Source: Azospirillum cavernae (GTDB lineage Bacteria; Pseudomonadota; Alphaproteobacteria; Azospirillales; Azospirillaceae). Taken from it: a DNA stretch of 64,000 nucleotides. The translations under genes were made by a program, and so were the position numbers. Where the stretch lies: NCBI RefSeq assembly GCF_003590795.1, contig NZ_QYUL01000001.1, positions 1,691,001 through 1,755,000 on the forward strand. Reading direction: 5' to 3'. Below the pieces are notes generated by a model. The model had not been told where the DNA came from. It searched no databases and saw only the letters and a list, made by a program, of their open reading frames with translations. Positions 15,777-23,777 of this stretch are shown one piece after another (within the stretch, counting starts at the first letter, position 1; each line of letters opens with the position of its first letter).

Positions 15777-17828
15777 ATGATGATCGGTGGCCGGACAGTG
15801 CTGGTGTGCGATTGCGCGGGAAGCGTCGCGTTGGATGGGGCGGCGCTGGGGGCGGCCTGTGGGGCCGGGGGGGCGGTCGCCGTTCACAGCCAGTTGTGCC
15901 GGTCGCAGCTTGATCGGTTCGAGGCGGCGCTCGCCGCCAGCGGCGGCGCGCCGTTGCTGGTCGCCTGCACGCAGGAAGCGCCGCTGTTCCGCGAAATCGC
16001 GGCGGATCGCGCGCCCGACGCGGCGCTGGGCTTCACCAACATCCGCGAACGGGCGGGCTGGTCAGACGAGGGGCCGGACGCCCTGCCGAAGATCGCCGCG
16101 CTGCTGGCCGAAGCGGCCCTGCCGATTCCGCCGACCGGGGCCTTGTCGCTGACCTCCAACGGGGTCTGTCTGGTCTATGGGTCGGACGAGCGCGCGGTGG
16201 AGGCCGGGCGGACGCTCGCCAAGCATCTTGACGTCACCGTGCTGTTGACCGCGCCGCGCGACGTCGCGCCGCCGCCGGTGATGGACGTCGCCCTGTTCCG
16301 GGGCCGCATCCGCGCCGCGCGCGGCTGGGTCGGCGCGTTTGAGATCGTGGTGGATGATTACGCCCCCGCCCTGCCCTCCGCGCGCGGGGCGCTGGCGTTC
16401 GAGTCGGCGCGGCACGGCGCCTCGGCCCGCTGCGACCTGATCCTGGATTTGACCGGCGGCGCGCCGCTGTTCCCCGCCCATGGGCGGCGCGACGGCTATT
16501 TGCGGGCCGATCCCGGCAACCCGGCGCAGGTGGCGCACGCCCTGCTCGACCTCATCAATCTGGTGGGGGAGTTTGAAAAGCCGCTGTTCGTCGATTACAA
16601 GCCCGACCTCTGCGCCCATTCCCGCAGCCGCAAGACCGGCTGTTCGCGCTGTCTGGACGTCTGCCCGACCGGGGCGATCACGCCGAACGGCGACGTCGTC
16701 GCCATCGACCCGCATGTCTGCGCCGGTTGCGGATCCTGCGCGTCGGTCTGCCCGACCGGGGCCGCCACCTACGCCCTGCCGCCCGCCGCCACCGTGTATG
16801 AGCGGCTGCGCACGCTGCTGACCACCTACGCCAAGGCCGGGGGCGTCGCCCCCGCTTTGCTGATCCACGACCCGCGCCATGGGGAGGAGCTGATCGGCCT
16901 GATCGCCCGCCATGGCCGGGGGCTGCCCGCCCGCGTCATTCCCTTCGCCCTGAACGAGGTGACGCAGACCGGATTCGATCTGTTCGCGCTGGCCCTGGCC
17001 TATGGCTGCACCCATGTCCGCGTGCTGACCGGGCCGGAGAATGTCGGGGAAACCGCCGGGCTGGCCAGCCAGATCGGCTTGGCGGAGGCGGCCCTCAGCG
17101 GGCTTGGCTATGGCTCCGGCCGGGTCGGGGTGATCGAGTCCCGCGACCCCGACGCCGTGGCGGCGGAGCTGTGGAGCCTGCCCGCCGCCGCGCCGCACCG
17201 GGCCGGGATGTTCCTGCCGATGGGAAGCAAGCGCAGCGTCACCATGCTGGCCCTGCGCCATCTGCACAGCGCGGCGCCGACTCCCGTTGAAGTTCTGCCG
17301 CTGCCGCCGGGCGCGCCCTTTGGCCGGGTGGCGGTGGATGTGGCGGGCTGCACGCTGTGCCTGTCCTGCGTCGGGGCCTGCCCGACCGGGGCGCTGCTCG
17401 ACAACGCCGACAAGCCGATGCTGTCCTTCGCGCAGGACGCCTGCGTCCAATGCGGGCTGTGCAAGACGACCTGCCCCGAAAAGGTCATCACGCTGGTCCC
17501 GGAAATCGACTTCCGCGACCGCGCGCGCGGCGCGTCCGTGGTGAAGGAGGAGGAGCCCTATTGCTGCGTGTCCTGCGGCAAGCCCTTCGCCACCAAATCC
17601 TCGATCGAGAAGATCGTCGCGACGCTGGCCGGAAAGCATTGGATGTTCGCCACGCCGGAGGCCGCCAACCGCATCCGCATGTGCGAGGATTGTCGGGTGC
17701 AGGACCAGTTCGCCCAGGGCGGCGCGCCCTTCGCGCTGGGCCAGCCCCGGGTGACGCGCACCACCGACGACGATCTGCGCGAACGGGATGAGGCCGAACG
17801 CGCGGCGGCGGCGGGGAAACCGCATTGA
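15777..17828 (+). CDS. Multi-cluster 4Fe-4S protein, HdrA-like, of formate dehydrogenase clusters
   Basis: A 683-residue soluble protein. The N-terminal domain (VLVCDCAG, SQLCRSQ, LVACTQE) resembles the N-terminal iron-sulfur domain of HdrA. Four ferredoxin motifs follow: CSRCLDVCPTG, CAGCGSCASVCPTG, CTLCLSCVGACPTG and CVQCGLCKTTCPEK. The C-terminal part has CCVSCGKPF and CEDC, a possible zinc ribbon. Such proteins occur in alphaproteobacterial FDH clusters and may move electrons to or from the dehydrogenase or its maturation; this has not been shown to my knowledge. Double ATG at 15777/15780 follows GGGGGGAG. No transmembrane helix or flavin motif was noticed. Confidence 0.85.
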   Translation: MMIGGRTVLVCDCAGSVALDGAALGAACGAGGAVAVHSQLCRSQLDRFEAALAASGGAPLLVACTQEAPLFREIAADRAPDAALGFTNIRERAGWSDEGPDALPKIAALLAEAALPIPPTGALSLTSNGVCLVYGSDERAVEAGRTLAKHLDVTVLLTAPRDVAPPPVMDVALFRGRIRAARGWVGAFEIVVDDYAPALPSARGALAFESARHGASARCDLILDLTGGAPLFPAHGRRDGYLRADPGNPAQVAHALLDLINLVGEFEKPLFVDYKPDLCAHSRSRKTGCSRCLDVCPTGAITPNGDVVAIDPHVCAGCGSCASVCPTGAATYALPPAATVYERLRTLLTTYAKAGGVAPALLIHDPRHGEELIGLIARHGRGLPARVIPFALNEVTQTGFDLFALALAYGCTHVRVLTGPENVGETAGLASQIGLAEAALSGLGYGSGRVGVIESRDPDAVAAELWSLPAAAPHRAGMFLPMGSKRSVTMLALRHLHSAAPTPVEVLPLPPGAPFGRVAVDVAGCTLCLSCVGACPTGALLDNADKPMLSFAQDACVQCGLCKTTCPEKVITLVPEIDFRDRARGASVVKEEEPYCCVSCGKPFATKSSIEKIVATLAGKHWMFATPEAANRIRMCEDCRVQDQFAQGGAPFALGQPRVTRTTDDDLRERDEAERAAAAGKPH

Positions 17829-17964
17829 CCCGATCCTCACCAAGACTTGATCGCCGTCAAGGCGACCTTGCCCTACCCTGTGGGACAAAGGGACACCATC
17901 TCTGTATGATGCGCAACACCAACAAACGGCGCTCCAACCGGACGCCGCGCAGCGGAGCCTGCCG

Positions 17965-18981
17965 ATGACGAGCGAGTCCCCCGCCCCCCTCATCGACCCG
18001 TTCGGTCGGGCCGTGCAGTATCTGCGCGTGTCCGTCACCGACCGTTGCGACCTGCGCTGCGTCTATTGCATGGCCGAAGACATGAGCTTTCTGCCGAAGG
18101 CCGACGTTCTGACGCTGGAGGAGATCGACCGGCTGTGCAGCGCCTTCGTCAAGCTCGGCACGCGGAAACTGCGGCTGACCGGCGGCGAACCGCTGGTGCG
18201 GCGCGACGTGATGCAATTGATCCGGGCCTTGGGCCGTCACATCGCGTCCGGCGATCTGGACGAGCTGACCCTGACCACCAACGGCACCATGCTGTTCAAG
18301 CACGCCGCCGGGCTGTATGAGGCCGGGGTGCGGCGGATCAACGTGTCGATGGACACGCTCGACCCCCACAAATTCCAGGCGATCACCCGCTGGGGCAAGC
18401 TCGACAAGATCCTGGGCGGCATCCAGGCGGCCAAGGACGCCGGGCTGAAGATCAAGATCAACTGCGTGGCGCTGAAGGGCGTCAACGACGACGAAATCCA
18501 CCGCATGGTCGCCTGGTGCGGCGAGCAGGGCTTTGATTTGACCTTCATCGAGGTCATGCCGATGGGCGACGTCGGCGAGGGCGCGCGGCTCGATCAATAT
18601 TGGCCGCTGACCCAGTTGCGGGCCGAATTGGAAACCCGCTGGACGCTGGACGAGAGCGACCACCGCACCGGCGGCCCCGCCCGCTATGTCCGTGTGCGGG
18701 AAACCGGCCAGCGCGTCGGCTTCATCACGCCGCTGACGCACAATTTCTGCGAAAGCTGCAACCGGGTGCGGCTGACCTGCACCGGCACCCTCTACATGTG
18801 CCTGGGCCAAGAGGACGCCGCCGACCTGCGCACGCCCTTGCGGATGAGCGACGAGGACGGCCCGCTGATCGACGCCGTGCGCGACGCCATCACCCGCAAG
18901 CCCAAGGGCCACGACTTCCTCATCGACCGCCAGCACCAAGGCCCGGCGGTCCCCCGGCACATGAGCGTGACGGGGGGGTGA
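17965..18981 (+). CDS. moaA: GTP 3',8-cyclase MoaA (molybdopterin synthesis)
   Basis: A 338-residue radical-SAM enzyme that starts molybdopterin synthesis from GTP. The N-terminal cluster CDLRCVYC (Cys28, Cys32, Cys35) binds SAM, and the second cluster is seen in [19 protein letters not shown]. The chain ends in Gly-Gly, which is conserved and needed for activity in the family. Its place beside mobA, fdhD and tupAB fits cofactor supply for FdhA. A palindromic repeat pair follows the stop by about 20 bases and may end the transcript. Confidence 0.97.
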   Translation: MTSESPAPLIDPFGRAVQYLRVSVTDRCDLRCVYCMAEDMSFLPKADVLTLEEIDRLCSAFVKLGTRKLRLTGGEPLVRRDVMQLIRALGRHIASGDLDELTLTTNGTMLFKHAAGLYEAGVRRINVSMDTLDPHKFQAITRWGKLDKILGGIQAAKDAGLKIKINCVALKGVNDDEIHRMVAWCGEQGFDLTFIEVMPMGDVGEGARLDQYWPLTQLRAELETRWTLDESDHRTGGPARYVRVRETGQRVGFITPLTHNFCESCNRVRLTCTGTLYMCLGQEDAADLRTPLRMSDEDGPLIDAVRDAITRKPKGHDFLIDRQHQGPAVPRHMSVTGG

Positions 18982-19000
18982 GGCCGCGCGAATCCGCATT

Positions 19001-19106
19001 GCCCCCTCCCCAACCCTCCCCCGCTTGTCAGCGGGAGAGGGGGCCTTTCGGACAAGCGCCGGTCATCCCCTCTCCCGCGTGAGCGGGGGAGGGTTAGGGA
19101 GGGGGC
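19001..19106. repeat. Paired palindromic repeat, family 1
   Basis: Two inverted copies. The left arm GCCCCCTCCCCAACCCTCCC with its own small stem is the reverse complement, with one mismatch over 25 bases, of the right arm ending GGGTTAGGGAGGGGGC. The whole unit can fold into one large hairpin or two small ones. It fills most of the gap between moaA and the CoA-transferase gene. Confidence 0.85.
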
Positions 19107-19154
19107 AAAGCCATCCCTCAAAACAAAAACCCCGACGAAAAACGGAAACGCCCC

Positions 19155-20282
19155 ATGCCCCTGCCCTTTCTGACCGGCCTGCGCGTCATCGACCTTGGCC
19201 AGTATCTGCCCGGCCCGCACGCCGCCCAGCTTCTCGGCGATCTGGGGGCGGAGGTGGTGAAGGTGGAGCCGCCGGACGGCGACCCGCTGCGCTTTCTCGG
19301 GCCGCAGGACAGCGACGGCGTCACCGCCGCGTATAAGATCTTCACGGCGGGCAAGACCGTCGTCACGCTGGATCTGAAGACGGCGGAGGGCCGCGCGGCG
19401 CTGGAATCGCTGATCACACGAGCCGACGCGCTGGTCGAAAGCTACCGCCCCGGCGTGATGGACAAGCTGGGGCTGGGGCGCGAGCGGCTGCGGGCGCTGA
19501 ATCCGCGCTTGGTTCACGCCAGCCTGTCGGGTTGGGGCTATGGCGGCCCCTACGCCACGCGGGCCGGGCATGATTTGAATTACATGGCGGTCGGCGGCGG
19601 GTTGGACGCGTCCGGCCTGCCCGACCGTCCGGTGATTTCCTATCTGCCGGTCGCCGATTTCGCCTCCGCCCAGCAAACCGCGTTGGCGGTGGTCGCGGCG
19701 CTGTTCGGGCGGGAGCGGACGGGCGCGGGCTGCTTCCTCGATCTGTCGATCATGGAAACCGTGCTGGGCTGGCAGGGCATCAATTTGACCGCCGCCGCGC
19801 GCGGCCAGATGCCGAACCGGGGCGAGGCGCTGCTGTCCGGCGGCGTCGCCTGCTACCGGATTTACCAGACAGCGGACGAGCGTTTCATCACCCTGTCGGC
19901 GCTGGAGCCGAAATTCTGGCGCGGCTTCTGCGCGGCGGTGAACCGCCCCGATTGGCTCGCCCGACAGGCGGACGCCCTGCCGCAAAGCGCGCTGACGGCG
20001 GAACTGGCCGAGCTTTTCGCCAGCCGGAGTTTGGCGGATTGGCAAGCTTTGCTCGACCCGGTGGATTGCTGTTTCGAGGCGCTGCCGGAAATCGGCGAGA
20101 TCGCCGCGCACCCGCACATCGCCGCGCGCGGCCAGCTTCAGGTGACGCCGGGAACCGAGCCGCTGGTGGAAACACTGATGGGCCTGCGCGTCGATGGCGG
20201 AACCCCGCCCGCCCGCGCGCCCTGGCGGGCCGACGACGCGGCGGCGGTGCTCACCGCGTGGAACAACTCCACGGCTCCCTAA
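19155..20282 (+). CDS. Family III CoA-transferase (CaiB/BaiF)
   Basis: A 375-residue enzyme of the formyl-CoA transferase / alpha-methylacyl-CoA racemase superfamily. The N-terminal RVIDLGQYLPGPHAAQLLGDLGAEV... pattern with VVKVEPPDGDP and the catalytic Asp in RAGHDLNYMAVGG are visible. These enzymes move CoA between carboxylic acids or epimerise acyl-CoAs. The chain is slightly shorter than the usual 400 residues. With FDH nearby a formyl/oxalyl-CoA role is tempting, but no oxalyl-CoA decarboxylase is present, so the substrate is open. The last four bases overlap the end of the convergent pentapeptide gene. Confidence 0.9.
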   Translation: MPLPFLTGLRVIDLGQYLPGPHAAQLLGDLGAEVVKVEPPDGDPLRFLGPQDSDGVTAAYKIFTAGKTVVTLDLKTAEGRAALESLITRADALVESYRPGVMDKLGLGRERLRALNPRLVHASLSGWGYGGPYATRAGHDLNYMAVGGGLDASGLPDRPVISYLPVADFASAQQTALAVVAALFGRERTGAGCFLDLSIMETVLGWQGINLTAAARGQMPNRGEALLSGGVACYRIYQTADERFITLSALEPKFWRGFCAAVNRPDWLARQADALPQSALTAELAELFASRSLADWQALLDPVDCCFEALPEIGEIAAHPHIAARGQLQVTPGTEPLVETLMGLRVDGGTPPARAPWRADDAAAVLTAWNNSTAP

Positions 20283-21580
20283 ATCGCCAGCAGACCCGCC
20301 GTGTCCTGCTCCTCGCGAGCAGGAAGCGGGCCACGGCGCGCGCCAGACAGATAGGCGCGCGACAGGTTCGCCGCGCCTTCATCGCAGCCGCGCAGGTCGG
20401 CGGACGACAGATTGGCGTTGTCGAAAATCGCCCCGACGATCCGCGCGCCGCCCAGACGTGCGCCGCGCAGGTCAACGCCGCTCAGCGTCGCGCCGGACAG
20501 GTTGGCGGGCCACCAGCGCCCGGTCGGCGTTCCGTCGGGCTTGCGCAGTTCGACCTGGCCAAGATCGGCGTCGCCCGCGTGGGCGCCCGACAGATCGGCC
20601 CCCATCAAATTGGCCCCGGTCAGGATGGCCTGATCCAGCTTGGCCCGGCATAGCTTGGTCCCGCCGAAATCCGCCAGCGACAATTGGGCGTTGGCGAGCG
20701 ACGCCTCGCTCATCTGCGCGTTGCGGAACACCGCGCCGGACAGATCGGCTGCGGTCAGATCGACGCCGCGCAAATCCATGTCGGAGAAATCGGCCCGCGT
20801 TCCATGCCGCCCGCCGCTGTTGATCCACAGAATGTGGGAATCCAGCATCTGGCGCACTTCGGGCCGCAGGTTGGCGCCGCCCTTCATGTAAATCGCGCCG
20901 TTCAGGTTGGCCCCAACCACGTCAGCCTTGGAAAAATCCACGTTGCGCAACACGGCGTCGCGCAGATCGGCGTTGCGCAGGATGGTCTGATTCAGCGTCG
21001 CCCCGTTCAGGATCGCCCGCTTCAGTTTGGCTCCGGTGAAGTTGGCGTCGCTCAGATCGGCCCCGGCCAGATTGGCGGCGAACAGGTTGGCCCCGGCGAA
21101 ATCGGTGCCCCGCAGGCCGCTGTTGGTCAGATCGGCGTGGCTGAGATCGGCGTTTTTGAAATTCACCCCGTCCAACGAGGCGTCCTGAAGATTCGTGCGC
21201 TGCCGCACCTCCTCCCGACCGGACACAAAGGTCAGGATTTGGCCTGGACGCAGGTCGGCCTCTTCAAAATCGGTGCGGCGCAGGTTGGCTTTCAGGAAAT
21301 TCGCCCCGCGCAGATCGGCGCGGACAAAGCGGGAGCCGACCAGAACAGCGCGGGTGAAGTTCGCGCCGAACAGGTCGGACATGTCAAAGCTGACCTCCTC
21401 CAACTCAGCGTCGGAGAAGTTGACCTGGGTCAGAACCGCTGAATTGAGCGTGAAGCCTTTCAGCCGCAGCCCCGACAAATCAGCCGCCTTGGCCTGAAGC
21501 CGGACCCCGCCGGGCCGCAGCTTCAGATAGAACAGGTGATCCCTGACCTGTTTCAGGAACTCCATGCCACGGTCAGTCAT
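20279..21580 (-). CDS. Pentapeptide-repeat protein
   Basis: A 433-residue protein made largely of A(D/N)LXX repeats, which fold as a four-sided beta helix. Repeats fill two blocks, about residues 30-230 and 265-420, separated by a non-repeat stretch around MKGGANLRPEVRQMLDSHIL. The first 30 residues (FLKQVRDHLFYLKLRPGG) are not repeat. No signal peptide or membrane segment. Some such proteins mimic DNA and protect gyrase; most have no known role. It is transcribed alone, with a convergent neighbour on one side. Confidence 0.9.
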   Translation of the reverse strand: MTDRGMEFLKQVRDHLFYLKLRPGGVRLQAKAADLSGLRLKGFTLNSAVLTQVNFSDAELEEVSFDMSDLFGANFTRAVLVGSRFVRADLRGANFLKANLRRTDFEEADLRPGQILTFVSGREEVRQRTNLQDASLDGVNFKNADLSHADLTNSGLRGTDFAGANLFAANLAGADLSDANFTGAKLKRAILNGATLNQTILRNADLRDAVLRNVDFSKADVVGANLNGAIYMKGGANLRPEVRQMLDSHILWINSGGRHGTRADFSDMDLRGVDLTAADLSGAVFRNAQMSEASLANAQLSLADFGGTKLCRAKLDQAILTGANLMGADLSGAHAGDADLGQVELRKPDGTPTGRWWPANLSGATLSGVDLRGARLGGARIVGAIFDNANLSSADLRGCDEGAANLSRAYLSGARRGPLPAREEQDTAGLLAI

Positions 21581-21725
21581 GGAGGCGTCCCCATCAGTGC
21601 CTCAGCGGATCAGGATCATAGGCCGCTCGGCAGAGCTGCAAAAGCACCTATTACATATTGCTAGTTTTCTAAACCATCGCTGGAAAGAGTCCGGTGATGG
21701 GTTTGAAAAGACGCCATGTCTGGTT

Positions 21726-22883
21726 TCAATCGCCCTGCCGGTAGGGCGACATCGTCGCCAAGGCCGCGATGTCGGCGGCGACGGCGGCGCGCTCCTCGGT
21801 CAAATGACGATCCAGCGCCCGGCGGAATCCGGGGTCGGCGATCCAATGGGCGCTGTAGGTTTCCACCGGCAGATAGCCGCGCTGGATCTTGTGCTCGCCC
21901 TGCGCCCCGGCCTCCACCCGCTTCAACCCGCGTTCGATGGCGAAATCCAGCGCCCGGTAATAGCAGGCCTCGAAATGAAGGTAACGGTAACGCCCGTCCG
22001 ATCCCCAATTGCGGCCATACAGCGTGTCCGTTCCCAAGAGGTTCAGCGCCCCCGCCACCCATTCCCCATCATCCTCGCACATCACCAGCACGACCCGGTC
22101 GGCCATGGTCTGGCCCAACTGGTCGAAGAAGGCGCGGTTGAGATAGGCCCCGCCCCATTTGCGGTCAGCCGTTTCCAGATAGAAATTGTAAAAAGCGTCC
22201 CAATGCTCCGGCTTCAGATCATCGCCGGTCAGCGTGTGCAGACGGACGCTGCTGTCGGCCACCTCGCGGCGTTCCTTGCGGATGGCCTTGCGCTTGCGGG
22301 AGTTCAGCGCCTCAAGGAAATCATCGAACGAGCCATAGCCGCGATTGTCCCAATGATATTGCACGCCGACCCGTTGCAGCCACCCGGCCGCGCCCAGCCG
22401 CGCCCAATCGGCGGCGTGGGGAAAGGTGACGTGGGCGGATGACACGCCGTAACGCTTGGCGACCCGCTCCAACGCGGTGATGAGCGCGGCGGCGACCTCC
22501 TCCCCCGCGCCGGGGGCCAACAACAGGCGCGATCCGGGAACCGGGGTGAAGGGCGCCGCCACCTGAAGCTTTGGGTAATAGCTGCCGCCCGCCCGCTCAT
22601 AGGCGTTGGCCCAGGCGTGGTCGAAGACATATTCGCCGTAAGAGTGACTCTTCAGATAGGCGGGAACCGCGCCGACCATCCGCCCTGCGGCGTCGAAAGC
22701 CACCAAATGGCTTGGCTGCCAGCCGGTCTTGCCGGTCGCCGAACCTGATTCCTCCACCGCCGACAGGAAAGCGTGGCACAGGAACGGGTTGTCGGGACCG
22801 GCGCAGGCGTCCCACGCGGGCGCGTCCGCCTGGCCGATCCCGGTCAAAATCGTCACGGTGATGGCGTCGTCGCCGTTCGGCAT
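21726..22883 (-). CDS. GNAT-fold N-acyltransferase-like protein (COG3146/DUF482)
   Basis: A 385-residue protein of the family once described as peptidoglycan biosynthesis or FemAB-like. Features include DNPFLCHAFLSAVEESGSA near the start, YGEYVFDHAWANAYERAGG, a lysine/arginine stretch (RKRKAIRKER) and, late, LNLLGTDTLYGRNWG with HFEACYYRALDFAIERGL. The activity of the family is unproven; amino-acyl or acyl transfer is inferred from the fold. The ATG at 22883 (MPNGDD) with GGGAGAG upstream is preferred over a TTG one codon earlier. RidA lies upstream on the same strand, 78 bases away, so the two are probably cotranscribed. Confidence 0.85.
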   Translation of the reverse strand: MPNGDDAITVTILTGIGQADAPAWDACAGPDNPFLCHAFLSAVEESGSATGKTGWQPSHLVAFDAAGRMVGAVPAYLKSHSYGEYVFDHAWANAYERAGGSYYPKLQVAAPFTPVPGSRLLLAPGAGEEVAAALITALERVAKRYGVSSAHVTFPHAADWARLGAAGWLQRVGVQYHWDNRGYGSFDDFLEALNSRKRKAIRKERREVADSSVRLHTLTGDDLKPEHWDAFYNFYLETADRKWGGAYLNRAFFDQLGQTMADRVVLVMCEDDGEWVAGALNLLGTDTLYGRNWGSDGRYRYLHFEACYYRALDFAIERGLKRVEAGAQGEHKIQRGYLPVETYSAHWIADPGFRRALDRHLTEERAAVAADIAALATMSPYRQGD

Positions 22884-22961
22884 CAAACACTCTCCCTTGG
22901 TGCGAGGTGGGAGATGGGTTCTCCGCCACGTCGCGGCAAGACGCGCATCACCGTTGAACGA

Positions 22962-23429
22962 TCAGGCGACTTCCAAGATGGCGTCAACCTCGACCGCGAC
23001 GTTGCCCGGCAGCGACGACACGCCGACGGCGGCGCGCGCGTGCTTGCCCGCTTCGCCGAACACCGCCTGCATCAGCTCCGACGCCCCGTTGATGACCAGC
23101 GGGTGATCGTGGAAGTCGGGACCGGCGTTGACGAAGCCGCCCAGCTTCAGCACGCGGGTGACGCGGTCCAGGTCGCCATCCAGCGCGGCCTTGGCCTGGG
23201 CCAGAATGTTCAGAGCGCAGAGCTTGGCGGCTTCCTTGCCCTGCTCCAGCGTGTAGTCCTGGCCAACCTTGCCGACGAACTTGCGCTCGCCGTTCCAGAT
23301 GGTGATCTGGCCGGAGATATAAAGAGTGTTGCCCGAGCGGGTGTAGCCGACATAGGCCGCCACCGGGGCCGCCGCCTGCGGCAGCTCGATGTTCAGTTCC
23401 GCAAGGCGCGCGTCGATCCGACTGGTCAT
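22962..23429 (-). CDS. RidA family protein (reactive imine deaminase)
   Basis: A 155-residue member of the YjgF/YER057c/UK114 family, which hydrolyses reactive enamine and imine intermediates released by pyridoxal-phosphate enzymes. VGYTRSGNTLYISGQI near the start, the middle LGGFVNAGPDFHDHPLVINGAS and the end LPGNVAVEVDAILEVA are family hallmarks. It is longer than classical RidA (about 128 residues) and closer to the YjgH/Rid subgroup of about 150. The catalytic Arg of true RidA is not evident, so a divergent Rid activity is likely. Confidence 0.9.
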   Translation of the reverse strand: MTSRIDARLAELNIELPQAAAPVAAYVGYTRSGNTLYISGQITIWNGERKFVGKVGQDYTLEQGKEAAKLCALNILAQAKAALDGDLDRVTRVLKLGGFVNAGPDFHDHPLVINGASELMQAVFGEAGKHARAAVGVSSLPGNVAVEVDAILEVA

Positions 23430-23674
23430 GATGCTTCTCCCGTTCCCGCCTTATAAGGCCGGTTTGGTTGGTTGACGGGGCGACCATACCCGCGCGGATC
23501 GGGGGATGGGAAGAATCCTCCGGCGGACTCATCGGCAGTTCCGTCCCTATCGGCAAAGTTTTCCCGGAATCTTTTTCGACTCTCCCATGGCTGGTTTGAC
23601 GGCTCAACCCGGCGCTTTTTGCCGGTCATTTTTATTATTCAATGAAAACAATGCACTAATACAGAAAAACAGAG

Positions 23675-23690
23675 TTGGCACGGCTCTTGA
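23675..23690 (+). promoter_or_regulatory. Sigma-54-type promoter of the flagellin gene
   Basis: TTGGCACG-GCTC-TTGA matches the -24/-12 consensus YTGGCACG-N4-TTGC with a single change in the last base and correct 12-base spacing between the GG and the final GA. It lies 88 bases before the flagellin ATG, so the start of transcription would be near 23702. Confidence 0.7.
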
Positions 23691-23777
23691 AAGGATGGTG
23701 TCACGCAAACGCACGTTGCCTCGCTCCGGTCAAAAGACCAGCCGCGAGGAGACAGCCTCAGAAGGAGACTTGGAGCC

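Noticed and set aside
16062..18038. Open frame opposite the 4Fe-4S protein gene
   Set aside because: Arg/Gly/Gln-rich shadow; the sense strand has all the cysteine motifs.
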